Shown: piece by piece, positions 1 to 6,673 of the stretch
Numbering within the stretch: position 1 is the stretch's first letter
Layout of the letters: each line of letters starts with the position of its first letter
Program-made: the position numbers and the translations under genes
From: Pyrinomonadaceae bacterium
Lineage (GTDB): Bacteria; Acidobacteriota; Blastocatellia; Pyrinomonadales; Pyrinomonadaceae
Assembly (NCBI GenBank): GCA_014379075.1
Contig: JACMMN010000441.1
Location: 1 to 10,962 of the forward strand
Direction: 5' to 3'
DNA: 10,962 nt
The notes under the pieces: generated by a model
The model's input: the letters and a program-made list of their open reading frames with translations, nothing else
What the model was told of the DNA's origin: nothing
The model's database searches: none

Positions 1-1
1 A

Positions 2-130
2 GGTAGTTTTCACAAGGATCCGTTCGATCAACTAATCGTTGCGACAGCAAGGATTTACGATGTCCCGCTCGTAACGGCTGACACTTCCATCCTAAGTTAC
101 CCGCACGTCAAACTTCTCCCCAATAAATGA
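2..130 (+). CDS. C-terminal end of a PIN-domain (VapC-like) ribonuclease toxin, 5'-truncated by the window edge
   Basis: Reading from base 2 gives 42 codons and a TGA stop at 128-130; the rest of the gene lies left of the window. The translation contains HKDPFDQLIVATARIYDVPL and then VTADTSILSYP, which is the typical end of a VapC-type PIN domain: an acidic residue in the 'DPFD' helix, then the 'TAD' strand holding another metal-binding aspartate. PIN toxins are Mg2+/Mn2+-dependent RNases, usually encoded just after a small antitoxin gene, which would be off-window. The stop codon overlaps the purK start (ATGA at 127-130), so the two genes are probably translationally coupled. Family assignment rests on 42 residues only; the alternative is a PIN protein that is not part of a toxin-antitoxin pair. 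Confidence 0.75.
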   Translation, partial: GSFHKDPFDQLIVATARIYDVPLVTADTSILSYPHVKLLPNK

Positions 131-1254
131 AACAAATCCTTCCGGGCTCAACCATCGGCATTTTCGGCAGCGGCCAGCTTGGCCGTATGTTTGCTATCGA
201 GGCGCGCAAAATGGGTTATAGCGTTCACACTTACTCGCATGGAAGCGATACTCCGACGGGCCAGGTGGCGGATTTTGAGACGTGTTCGGAATACGCCGAT
301 CTGGATGCGGTTCGGGCGTTTGCGCAATCGGTCGATGTCGTCACGTTTGAATTCGAAAATGTTCCATCTGCTACCGTTGAGGCTGCTGCGGAATTTACCG
401 GCGTTCATCCCAAAGGCGAAATACTTTATATGACGCAGAACCGCTTGCGGGAGAAGAACTTCCTCGTTGCGAACGGTTTTCCGGTTACACCGTTTCGCCA
501 TGTTAAAATCTTGGACGATCTGAAAAACGGCGCAATGGAAATCGGATTTCCATGTATTCTCAAAACCGCCGGTTTCGGCTACGACGGCAAGGGACAATCG
601 AAGATCAAATCCGCCGAAGACCTAGCGGATGCTTTCAGCGGTTTGAACGGTGCCGATGGCGTTCTTGAATCCTTCGTCGAATTTGAAAAAGAAGTTTCCG
701 TCGTTTGTGCCCGAGGCCAAAATGGTAATTTCGTACATTACGGTGTCACCGAAAACGAACATGCCAGTCATATTTTAGATGTCTCGTTTGCTCCGGCTAT
801 TGTTACGGAAAGGATATTTAATGAGGCCGTCGAAATAGCACTTAGCCTTGCGGAAACTTTGGAGTATGTAGGCACTCTTTGCGTCGAGTTTTTTGTCACG
901 AAAGACGAGAAACTATTGATAAATGAATTAGCACCGCGCCCGCACAATTCCGGCCACCTGACATTCGATGCGTGCGTCACGTCGCAGTTCGAACAGCAGG
1001 TCCGGGCGGTTTGCGGCCTGCCGCTCGGTTCGACAGAATTTCACAAACCCGCGGCGATGGTCAATCTTCTCGGCGATCTGTGGCAAAAAGGCGAGCCGGA
1101 TTGGGCCGCGGCTTTAGCAATGCCCGAGGTCAAACTGCATCTGTACGGCAAAACCGATCCGCGACCGGGCAGAAAAATGGGGCACATTACGGCGCTGGAC
1201 GATACCATCGAGAATGCCATTGACTCAGTTAAAGAGGCTCGACGCTTACTCTAG
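127..1254 (+). CDS. purK: N5-carboxyaminoimidazole ribonucleotide synthase PurK
   Basis: PurK uses ATP and bicarbonate to carboxylate aminoimidazole ribonucleotide (AIR) to N5-CAIR in cytosolic de novo purine synthesis; PurE then rearranges the product. The 375-residue length is normal for the family. An N-terminal pre-ATP-grasp fold starts with a glycine-rich loop (GIFGSGQLGRM, residues 11-21). The ATP-grasp domain follows, with K146 and the loop GFGYDGKGQ (149-157), the E181/E187 region, and the metal/ATP-binding block NELAPRPHNSGH (266-277). The C-terminal PurK lobe carries YGK...PRPGRKMGHI (340-354). The ATG at 127 overlaps the stop of the upstream PIN gene and has no clear Shine-Dalgarno sequence, which fits translational coupling. 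purE, its usual neighbour, is not seen downstream; it could lie elsewhere. The family call is very secure. Confidence 0.97.
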   Translation: MKQILPGSTIGIFGSGQLGRMFAIEARKMGYSVHTYSHGSDTPTGQVADFETCSEYADLDAVRAFAQSVDVVTFEFENVPSATVEAAAEFTGVHPKGEILYMTQNRLREKNFLVANGFPVTPFRHVKILDDLKNGAMEIGFPCILKTAGFGYDGKGQSKIKSAEDLADAFSGLNGADGVLESFVEFEKEVSVVCARGQNGNFVHYGVTENEHASHILDVSFAPAIVTERIFNEAVEIALSLAETLEYVGTLCVEFFVTKDEKLLINELAPRPHNSGHLTFDACVTSQFEQQVRAVCGLPLGSTEFHKPAAMVNLLGDLWQKGEPDWAAALAMPEVKLHLYGKTDPRPGRKMGHITALDDTIENAIDSVKEARRLL

Positions 1255-1283
1255 TCAAAAATCGAGTGCTGAACTTATTGTCC

Positions 1284-1439
1284 TCAAAATTTTCTTGCCA
1301 GCCATACAACACCTAGATCACCATCAAACCCGACGATCACGCTCAGGCCCATTGCGACGTAGAGAATTTTTGTGAAAATGCCCATTTCTTCGGGCCAAAT
1401 ATAGCGAAATATCCTGCAATTACCTGCAGGATCAATCAT
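1284..1439 (-). CDS. Possible small ORF, 51 codons, no recognised family
   Basis: On the minus strand an ATG at 1439 opens 51 codons ending in TGA at 1284-1286. A second ATG at codon 19 gives a 33-residue peptide beginning MGIFTKILYVAMGLSVIVGF, hydrophobic enough for one membrane segment. No convincing Shine-Dalgarno sequence precedes either start, and an 8-bp inverted repeat sits inside the first codons. It could be a tiny membrane peptide, the remnant of a decayed gene, or chance. I do not recognise it. Confidence 0.2.
   Translation of the reverse strand: MIDPAGNCRIFRYIWPEEMGIFTKILYVAMGLSVIVGFDGDLGVVWLARKF
1411..1432. repeat. Perfect 8-bp inverted repeat (hairpin) in the purK-msrC gap
   Basis: ATCCTGCA at 1411-1418 and its exact reverse complement TGCAGGAT at 1425-1432 are separated by 6 bases. 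No T-tract follows on the plus strand, so it is a poor intrinsic terminator. It lies 156 bp after the purK stop and 64 bp before the msrC start, where it could be a protein-binding site or an mRNA hairpin. No promoter or terminator is otherwise clear in this 242-bp gap. Confidence 0.4.
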
Positions 1440-1496
1440 CTTCTACGCAATTCATCCATTTGCAAGCCTTTATTCTACACGCTAAACTTTAAGGTT

Positions 1497-1982
1497 ATGG
1501 CTGAAAGCATTGCATTCTCCAAAACTTCCGACCGCGGCATTATTTATGATGAGATTGCGCCGCAGATCGAATCGCTGATCGCTGGTGAAACCGATCTTGT
1601 CGCGAATCTGGCGAATATTGCGGCAGTTTTGAAGGAAGCGTTTGGGTTTTTTTGGGTCGGATTTTACCTTCGTAAAGAAGATCAGCTTGTTCTCGGGCCG
1701 TTTCAAGGGCCGCTAGCCTGTACGCGAATCGATTTTGGACAGGGCGTGTGCGGCCACGTTTATTCGACTAGGGAAGCGATCATTGTTCCCGATGTCGAAG
1801 AATTTCCCGGCCATATCGCCTGTAGTTCGGCGTCGAAGTCCGAGATAGTGCTGCCGCTGTTCGATAAATCAGGAGAAGTTTTTGGCGTGCTTGACGTTGA
1901 CAGCGACAAGCTCGACGATTTTTCAGAGACGGATCTGAAAGGTCTTCACGCGATAATAAAGATCGTACAACGTAGTTTATAG
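1497..1982 (+). CDS. msrC: Free methionine-(R)-sulfoxide reductase (fRMsr), GAF-domain enzyme
   Basis: This 161-residue protein is a single GAF domain of the fRMsr (MsrC/YebR) family. These cytosolic enzymes reduce the R epimer of free, not protein-bound, methionine sulfoxide and are recycled by thioredoxin. The family's three cysteines are all present: C75 (in ACTRI), C85 (in GQGVCGHVY) and C109 (in HIACSSAS). By family knowledge the last is the catalytic cysteine and the others resolve the disulfide. Other signatures are FFWVGFY (51-57), the SKSEIVLPL strand (113-121) and GVLDVDS (130-136). That the cysteines are intact argues for an enzyme and not a sensory GAF domain. AAGG lies just before the ATG. 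The gene opens a run of four close plus-strand genes that ends in two metal exporters. Confidence 0.95.
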   Translation: MAESIAFSKTSDRGIIYDEIAPQIESLIAGETDLVANLANIAAVLKEAFGFFWVGFYLRKEDQLVLGPFQGPLACTRIDFGQGVCGHVYSTREAIIVPDVEEFPGHIACSSASKSEIVLPLFDKSGEVFGVLDVDSDKLDDFSETDLKGLHAIIKIVQRSL

Positions 1983-2008
1983 GATGCAAAAAAGGCATTT
2001 TTTAATTT

Positions 2009-3082
2009 ATGACACCTATTGAATATCCCATTTGGGTTTGGATCTTCTTCTTTGCAGTCGTTCTGATAGCGCTCTTTGTCGATATCGGCATCGTGAACCG
2101 CTCGGCGCACGTGCCTAGCCGGAAGGAAACTATTTCATGGAGCATTGTCTGGATCTCACTGGCGCTGCTTTTTAATATATTCGTTTATTGGCAAGTCGGC
2201 ACGCATAACCAGGATTGGGATCTCGCCACGCATAAAGCAAAGGAGTTTTTTGTCGGTTATCTTATAGAACTCTCGCTTTCGGTCGATAATTTGTTCGTCT
2301 TTTTACTGATCTTTACTTATTTCAAGGTGCCCAAGAAGTTTCAGCACCGCGTCCTTTTTTGGGGAATCATGGGTGCTCTTGTGATGCGAATGATAATGAT
2401 CTTCGCGGGCGCCGAACTGGTGGAGCGGTTTCACTGGATCATTTATGTATTCGGGGCTTTCCTCGTTTACACGGGCTTGAAGATGTTTCAGGATACCGAT
2501 GATAACTTCGAGCCGCATGAGAGCGCGATAATAAGGCTTGTTACGAAATACGTCCGGATCTCTAAACACTATGACGGCGATAAGTTTTTTGTCGTTAAAG
2601 ACGGTGTCCGCACCGGCACACTGCTGCTGCTGGTTCTGATCACGGTTGAATTTACGGATCTTATCTTTGCAGTCGATTCCATTCCGGCTATCTTCGGAAT
2701 AACGACAGATCGATTTATCGTGTATACCTCGAATATATTTGCTATTCTTGGTTTGCGGACATTTTTCTTCCTTCTCGCTGATCTTGCCGACCGATTTCAT
2801 TTTCTAAAATACGGCTTAGCGTTCGTCCTGACATTCGTCGGGGTAAAAATGTTGTTGCCGTTAGCGGCTCAAGGCCTGATAATGGTATTGGGCGAAGGCA
2901 ATAACTCAGCCTTCGGTATTTTCCTTCAGCGGTTCGCCAACAACGAGTTTAATCAGGAAGTAATTAATATCTCGCTTGCCATTGTAGTTATCTCGATAGC
3001 CCTTTCTGTTGTCATTTCAATGCTGCTGCCTCCGAGGCAATTAAAAGAAGGGCCGGCCGAGAAGGAAGATCAGCCGCTTTAG
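2009..3082 (+). CDS. TerC-family integral membrane protein (Alx/MeeF type), probable Mn2+ exporter
   Basis: A 357-residue inner-membrane protein with about nine hydrophobic segments, the first at residues 8-28. The TerC signatures are ELSLSVDN (87-94) within a membrane helix and VEFTDLIFAVDSIPAIFG (213-230) in another; these acidic residues are thought to bind the transported metal. Relatives include E. coli Alx and the Bacillus MeeF/MeeY proteins, which export Mn2+ and affect metalation of secreted enzymes; others were first named for tellurite resistance. A cytoplasmic-looking loop (160-200) and a charged C-terminal tail (from 341) flank the later helices. The gene starts 26 bp after msrC, with a purine-rich run (AAAAAAGG, ending at 1995) 14 bases before the ATG. 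The short gap leaves no room for the yybP-ykoY manganese riboswitch that controls some TerC genes. Family is secure; the metal is inferred. Confidence 0.93.
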   Translation: MTPIEYPIWVWIFFFAVVLIALFVDIGIVNRSAHVPSRKETISWSIVWISLALLFNIFVYWQVGTHNQDWDLATHKAKEFFVGYLIELSLSVDNLFVFLLIFTYFKVPKKFQHRVLFWGIMGALVMRMIMIFAGAELVERFHWIIYVFGAFLVYTGLKMFQDTDDNFEPHESAIIRLVTKYVRISKHYDGDKFFVVKDGVRTGTLLLLVLITVEFTDLIFAVDSIPAIFGITTDRFIVYTSNIFAILGLRTFFFLLADLADRFHFLKYGLAFVLTFVGVKMLLPLAAQGLIMVLGEGNNSAFGIFLQRFANNEFNQEVINISLAIVVISIALSVVISMLLPPRQLKEGPAEKEDQPL

Positions 3083-3103
3083 AATTTCCGCAGCGACTTT
3101 TCG

Positions 3104-4342
3104 ATGGAAAACAAATACCGCAAAATTTACGTCGAATGGTGGAAGATCGAGAAAAGCACGGTCTATGGCCTGATAGCTTTCGTTGTTGTCTCCACTATTG
3201 TGATCGGCGGCGGCTGGTGGGCAATACGTAATAATTGGTTTGTGGCCCAGGATGTGGCGGACATCCCTAAGAATGCAGCACGAATAATATCGTTCGAGGG
3301 CGATGTCCGCATAACCCGAGCGGCCACGCGCGAGACTATCCTTGTTACGAAGCAGACCTATGTCGAGGCCGGCGATACGATCCAGACGCAGGCGGACGGA
3401 CGGGCAATTGTCCAGATGATCGATCAGTCCGTATATTCGGTACGGCCTAACAGTACAGTGGTGATTCGCGATAATTCTTCGCTCTTCGGCGGGAATAACG
3501 TTCGCGTTTCGCTTGATGACGGGCAATTGAATGTCCGCACGGATCAGCAGCCGGAAAATTCGGAAAACATCGTCGAAATGATGGACTCCGAAACGCAGGT
3601 CCAATCGCAAACCGACGCCAGCTTTAACACCGATGCAAAGACGAATGGGGGCGAGATCCGCATCAGCCGCGGCAGTGTAGAGACGACGATCGGCGGTGCG
3701 AAAACCACGATTGCCGAGAATGAATTTGCCGCACTCAACAACGGGAAGATCGCGACCAGGGAAAAACTGCTGGCACCGCCTGCGCAGACCTCGCCTTTAA
3801 ACCTTGCGCAGATCATCGACGCTTCGGGCCGCGGTATAACGGCTTCCTTTACTTGGCAGGATGAGGCGTCGTCGTCGGCCGCAAGTTATTACCTCCAGGT
3901 TTCGAGATCTCCGATCTTTGCCTCCGATTCGATATTGGTCGACCGAAGTTCGCTTCAGGCCCGAAGTTTCAGGCTTGCCGGGTTGGTGCCCGGCACATAT
4001 TATTGGCGGCTTAAGACGACCGCAAGATCCGGACAGACGAGCGATTGGAACGAGCCATGGAAATTTAGCGTGGTAAAGCGGGAGACAAGCAGAGCCATAG
4101 ACGTTACTGAGTGGAAGTCCGAACGGGTCGGGGGAAACGTTTACATAGTGTCGGGCAGAACACAATCGGGCATGCTCGTCCGGTCGCAGGGACGCGAGAC
4201 ATTTGCCGGCGGCGACGGATCGTTTCGCCTTCAAATATCCACGCCGTTGTCAGAGGCCGCGATCGAGTTCGGTGACGACAAGGGCAATCGGATGGGATTT
4301 GTATTGTCTTTACAGTCGGGCAGGGTTTTACGGCGGTTTTAG
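3104..4342 (+). CDS. Membrane-anchored FecR-domain protein with a fibronectin-III-like module
   Basis: A 412-residue protein with a short cytoplasmic N-terminus (1-17), one membrane segment (about 18-41) and a large predicted periplasmic part. Residues 59-145 resemble a FecR domain: RIISFEGDVRITRA, then AGDTIQTQADGRAIVQMIDQ (89-108) and the strand region around NSTVVIRDNS. Residues 182-215 (GGEIRISRGSVETT, then FAALNNGK) look like a second half of the same fold. A fibronectin-III-like module spans about 230-325, including SYYLQVSRSPIF and LVPGTYYWRLK. A C-terminal beta-rich domain (about 333-412) resembles an Ig-like carboxypeptidase-regulatory fold. No sigma factor or TonB receptor is adjacent, so classical FecIR iron signalling is unlikely. 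It sits 21 bp after the TerC gene and just before the CDF gene, suggesting a role with metal export at the envelope. The ATG lacks a clear Shine-Dalgarno sequence. Exact function is unknown. Confidence 0.8.
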   Translation: MENKYRKIYVEWWKIEKSTVYGLIAFVVVSTIVIGGGWWAIRNNWFVAQDVADIPKNAARIISFEGDVRITRAATRETILVTKQTYVEAGDTIQTQADGRAIVQMIDQSVYSVRPNSTVVIRDNSSLFGGNNVRVSLDDGQLNVRTDQQPENSENIVEMMDSETQVQSQTDASFNTDAKTNGGEIRISRGSVETTIGGAKTTIAENEFAALNNGKIATREKLLAPPAQTSPLNLAQIIDASGRGITASFTWQDEASSSAASYYLQVSRSPIFASDSILVDRSSLQARSFRLAGLVPGTYYWRLKTTARSGQTSDWNEPWKFSVVKRETSRAIDVTEWKSERVGGNVYIVSGRTQSGMLVRSQGRETFAGGDGSFRLQISTPLSEAAIEFGDDKGNRMGFVLSLQSGRVLRRF

Positions 4343-4401
4343 AGGAGTTTGGTACGGGATCGAATCACGCACATAGCCACGCGGAACGCTCGCCCAAGCG
4401 G
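4343..4401 (+). other. Likely true 5' coding extension of the CDF gene, with ACG in the start position
   Basis: A strong Shine-Dalgarno sequence (AGGAG, 4343-4347) lies 12 bp after the FecR-protein promoter-distal end begins and six bases before ACG at 4354-4356. Reading on from that ACG in frame with the CDF gene gives (M)GSNHAHSHAERSPKR and then the first ATG at 4402. A histidine-rich N-terminus directly before the first helix is typical of CDF exporters, and the ATG at 4402 has no Shine-Dalgarno sequence of its own. The pieces fit a start at 4354 using ACG, or an ATG changed to ACG by mutation or sequencing error. No ATG, GTG or TTG is available in this frame between the ribosome site and 4402. 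Confidence 0.55.
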
Positions 4402-5313
4402 ATGTTGCGTTTGAAAATAGCCTTGGCGCTCACGTTCGTCTATATGATCGCCGAGGCCCTGGGCGGGTGGCTGACAAATTCGCTTGCGCTTCTCGCCGAT
4501 GCCGGGCACATGCTCACGGACGTAGCGGCGCTGACCCTGACTCTGTTTGCCATCTGGTTTGCATCTCGCCCGGCGACCTCGAAAAAAACTTACGGATATT
4601 ACCGGCTGGAAATTCTTGCGGCGTTTGTCAACGGAATAGCGCTCGTAATGCTTTCCGTGTGGATAATTTACGAGGCATTTCAAAGACTGTCGTCACCTCC
4701 TGAGATCAAAGCCTTTGAGCTTATCCTGATAGCGACCGGCGGCCTGATCGTAAATATAATTGCCGCGTATCTTCTCCATTCCGATCACAAGCACGACCTG
4801 AACATGCGTGGGGCATTCCTGCATGTCATGGGCGATCTGCTTGGTTCCGTGGCCGCGATCATTGCCGGTGCCTTGATCCTTAGTCTCGGGTGGCTCTGGG
4901 CCGACGCGGTATGCAGCGTGCTGATCAGCCTAATAATTATTTTCGGTGCATGGCGGCTGATCCTGGAATCGGTGAACGTTCTGTTGGAGGGCACGCCGTC
5001 ACATATTAATCTGGGCGTAGTGGAAGAAAAGATCTTGGAAACTGCCGGCGTCGGCGGAGTTCATGACCTGCACATTTGGACGATCTCGTCAGGGATCGAA
5101 GCCTTGTCCGCTCATATTACGCACGACGATTCGGTAGTTCATGCGGAATTGCTTGCGGCTGTCCGTCAGAAACTTCATGATAATTTCGGCATAGACCATT
5201 TGACGATTCAAATGGAAACGCTCGATCTCGAAGCCGAGGCCGTGTATGTCTGCGAGACCGGAACGAAATGCTTTGAGCCGGCCGTGAAGAATAAGAACGC
5301 CATTCTTTCGTAG
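4402..5313 (+). CDS. Cation diffusion facilitator (CDF) metal exporter, CzcD/ZitB-like
   Basis: CDF proteins exchange cytosolic Zn2+, or in some clades Mn2+, Co2+ or Fe2+, for protons at the inner membrane and work as dimers. From the ATG at 4402 the product has 303 residues and six membrane helices. The transport site shows as HMLTD (36-40) in helix 2 and HVMGD (141-145) in helix 5; an HxxxD pair at both positions is the pattern typical of zinc-selective CDFs. The histidine-bearing loop before helix 5 (HSDHKHD, 126-132) is short. The cytosolic C-terminal domain carries HDLHIW (221-226), used in dimerisation and metal sensing. The tail has two cysteines (C284, C290). The start is uncertain: an in-frame extension to 4354 would add 16 residues rich in histidine. 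It is the last gene of the msrC-terC-fecR-like block. Confidence 0.93.
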   Translation: MLRLKIALALTFVYMIAEALGGWLTNSLALLADAGHMLTDVAALTLTLFAIWFASRPATSKKTYGYYRLEILAAFVNGIALVMLSVWIIYEAFQRLSSPPEIKAFELILIATGGLIVNIIAAYLLHSDHKHDLNMRGAFLHVMGDLLGSVAAIIAGALILSLGWLWADAVCSVLISLIIIFGAWRLILESVNVLLEGTPSHINLGVVEEKILETAGVGGVHDLHIWTISSGIEALSAHITHDDSVVHAELLAAVRQKLHDNFGIDHLTIQMETLDLEAEAVYVCETGTKCFEPAVKNKNAILS

Positions 5314-5333
5314 CTTGATTTCAATATAAGAAG

Positions 5334-5411
5334 TTTCACGCAAAGCCGCAAAGGGCGCAAAAGAAGATGTGAAAACTTATTCATTGCGTTCCTTCGCGAC
5401 TTTGCGTGAAA
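5334..5411. repeat. Palindromic intergenic repeat of the CGCAAAG type
   Basis: TTTCACGCAAAG (5334-5345) is matched by its exact reverse complement CTTTGCGTGAAA (5400-5411). The arms extend to 21 bases each (5334-5354 and 5391-5411) with 19 of 21 pairing, around a 36-base centre that adds a further CGCAA/TTGCG match. The left arm has three phased GCAAAG-like units. This resembles the dispersed 'CGCAAAG' palindromes seen between genes in many environmental bacteria. It lies between the CDF stop and the LarA start, and its transcript could fold into a long hairpin. There is no T-tract, so it is not a classical terminator. Confidence 0.75.
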
Positions 5412-5419
5412 TGATTTTT

Positions 5420-6673
5420 ATGCCCGAAATTCTTCTCAAATACGGCAGATCGCACGTTCCGTTTGAATATGATGAAGACCGTATCGAAATTTTAGGCACT
5501 CATGAAACCAGGCGTGTGCTTTCGGACGTAGAAATAAATGAGAAGCTCGACGCTCCGATCGATTGCAGACTTCTCGAAGATATAGCAAATCCCGGCGAAA
5601 CCGTCCTGATCGTCGTCCCCGATGCCACACGGCAAACCGCGTGTGACCGCATAGTTAATCTCATTGTCCGCCGCCTCATCGCGAACGGCACCGCACCTTT
5701 TGAGATCAGCATTATCTTTGCTACCGGCATTCACCGCGGAGTTACTGAAGCCGAAAAACAGGCGATATTGACGCCGTTCATCGCCCAGCGCATCAAAACG
5801 CTGGATCACGGCCCACGCGATCTAATGCAGATCGTCAGCCTGGGGGAGACGTCAGGCGGCATTCCGGTCGAATTGAACCGGGCTTTGGCCGAACACGATC
5901 ACGTAATTCTGATCGGCGGGATTACATTTCATTATTTTGCCGGTTTCACCGGAGGCCGAAAACTGATATGTCCGGGATTGGCTTCGTCAAAGACGATCTC
6001 GCAAACGCACAAGCTGGCATTTGACTGCGAAACAAGATCGAGACGTGCGGGCGTCGACACCGGATCGCTCGACGGAAACGCCGTGCACGAAGCCTTTATC
6101 GAAGCGGCCGGAAAGGTAGCACCTGCGTTTTGCGTCAGCACGATCGTGAACGACGCCGGCGAAGCCGTGGATCTTTTTTGCGGCGATTGGATAACATCGC
6201 ATCGAGCTGCCTGCGACGCTTACTCCGCTGACCACACGATAAAAATATCCGAAAAACGCGACCTCATTATCGTTAGCTGCGGCGGTTTTCCACATGACAT
6301 AAATATGATCCAGGCCCACAAGGCTCTCGAAACCGCCTCGCACGCCTGTACCGAAGGCGGAACTATTATCCTGCTTGCCGAATGCCCCGAAGGACTCGGG
6401 CGAAATGATTTTTTAAATTGGTTTGAAGCGGAAAATAGCGATGCTCTGGCGGACAAACTCTGCGAAAAGTATCAGGTAAACGGGCAAACTGCATGGAGCT
6501 TGCTGAGTAAATCGGAAAGATTCAGTGTTCAGATCCTAAGCACATTGGAAGAAGATCAAATAACTCTGATGCGAATGAAGAAGGCCATTTCATTGGAGCA
6601 ATCCCTATCTGATTCTCCGAGAGCAAAAGGGTATGTTCTGCCTGCAGCGGGAAGGATAAAGATCGAGGCTTAG
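5420..6673 (+). CDS. LarA-family nickel-pincer racemase/epimerase (lactate racemase-like)
   Basis: From the ATG at 5420 the product has 417 residues, the usual LarA size. LarA racemises lactate using a nickel-pincer nucleotide (NPN) cofactor bound to a lysine; other family members act on different 2-hydroxyacids. Residues matching the Lactobacillus LarA active site are present in order: R71 (DATR), H105 (ATGIHRG), H171 and K181 in FHYFAGFTGGRK (170-181; K181 being the expected cofactor-linked lysine), H197 (SQTHKLAF), and Q298/K301 in INMIQAHKAL. A GTG at 5369 would extend the frame, but those 17 residues are encoded by the palindromic repeat and I reject them. LarB, LarC and LarE, needed to make NPN, are not in the window. 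The 3' end overlaps the convergent gene by 4 bp. Family secure; substrate unknown. Confidence 0.92.
   Translation: MPEILLKYGRSHVPFEYDEDRIEILGTHETRRVLSDVEINEKLDAPIDCRLLEDIANPGETVLIVVPDATRQTACDRIVNLIVRRLIANGTAPFEISIIFATGIHRGVTEAEKQAILTPFIAQRIKTLDHGPRDLMQIVSLGETSGGIPVELNRALAEHDHVILIGGITFHYFAGFTGGRKLICPGLASSKTISQTHKLAFDCETRSRRAGVDTGSLDGNAVHEAFIEAAGKVAPAFCVSTIVNDAGEAVDLFCGDWITSHRAACDAYSADHTIKISEKRDLIIVSCGGFPHDINMIQAHKALETASHACTEGGTIILLAECPEGLGRNDFLNWFEAENSDALADKLCEKYQVNGQTAWSLLSKSERFSVQILSTLEEDQITLMRMKKAISLEQSLSDSPRAKGYVLPAAGRIKIEA

Noticed and set aside
1983..2008. yybP-ykoY manganese riboswitch before the TerC gene
   Set aside because: The gap is only 26 bp, too short for the riboswitch, and no similar structure is visible before msrC.
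2303..2800. 165-codon minus-strand ORF opposite the TerC gene
   Set aside because: Low-complexity, charged translation of the reverse complement of membrane helices; no domain recognised.
3041..3610. 189-codon minus-strand ORF opposite the FecR-protein gene
   Set aside because: No family features and no ribosome site; it covers two genes in the opposite sense and looks like a shadow of their codon use.
3083..4342. Classical FecI-FecR-FecA iron signalling system
   Set aside because: No sigma factor or TonB-dependent receptor gene adjoins, and the protein has extra fibronectin-like and Ig-like modules.
5369..5419. GTG start for the LarA-family gene
   Set aside because: The 17 extra residues are encoded by the right arm of the palindromic repeat, and the family's conserved N-terminus begins at the ATG at 5420.
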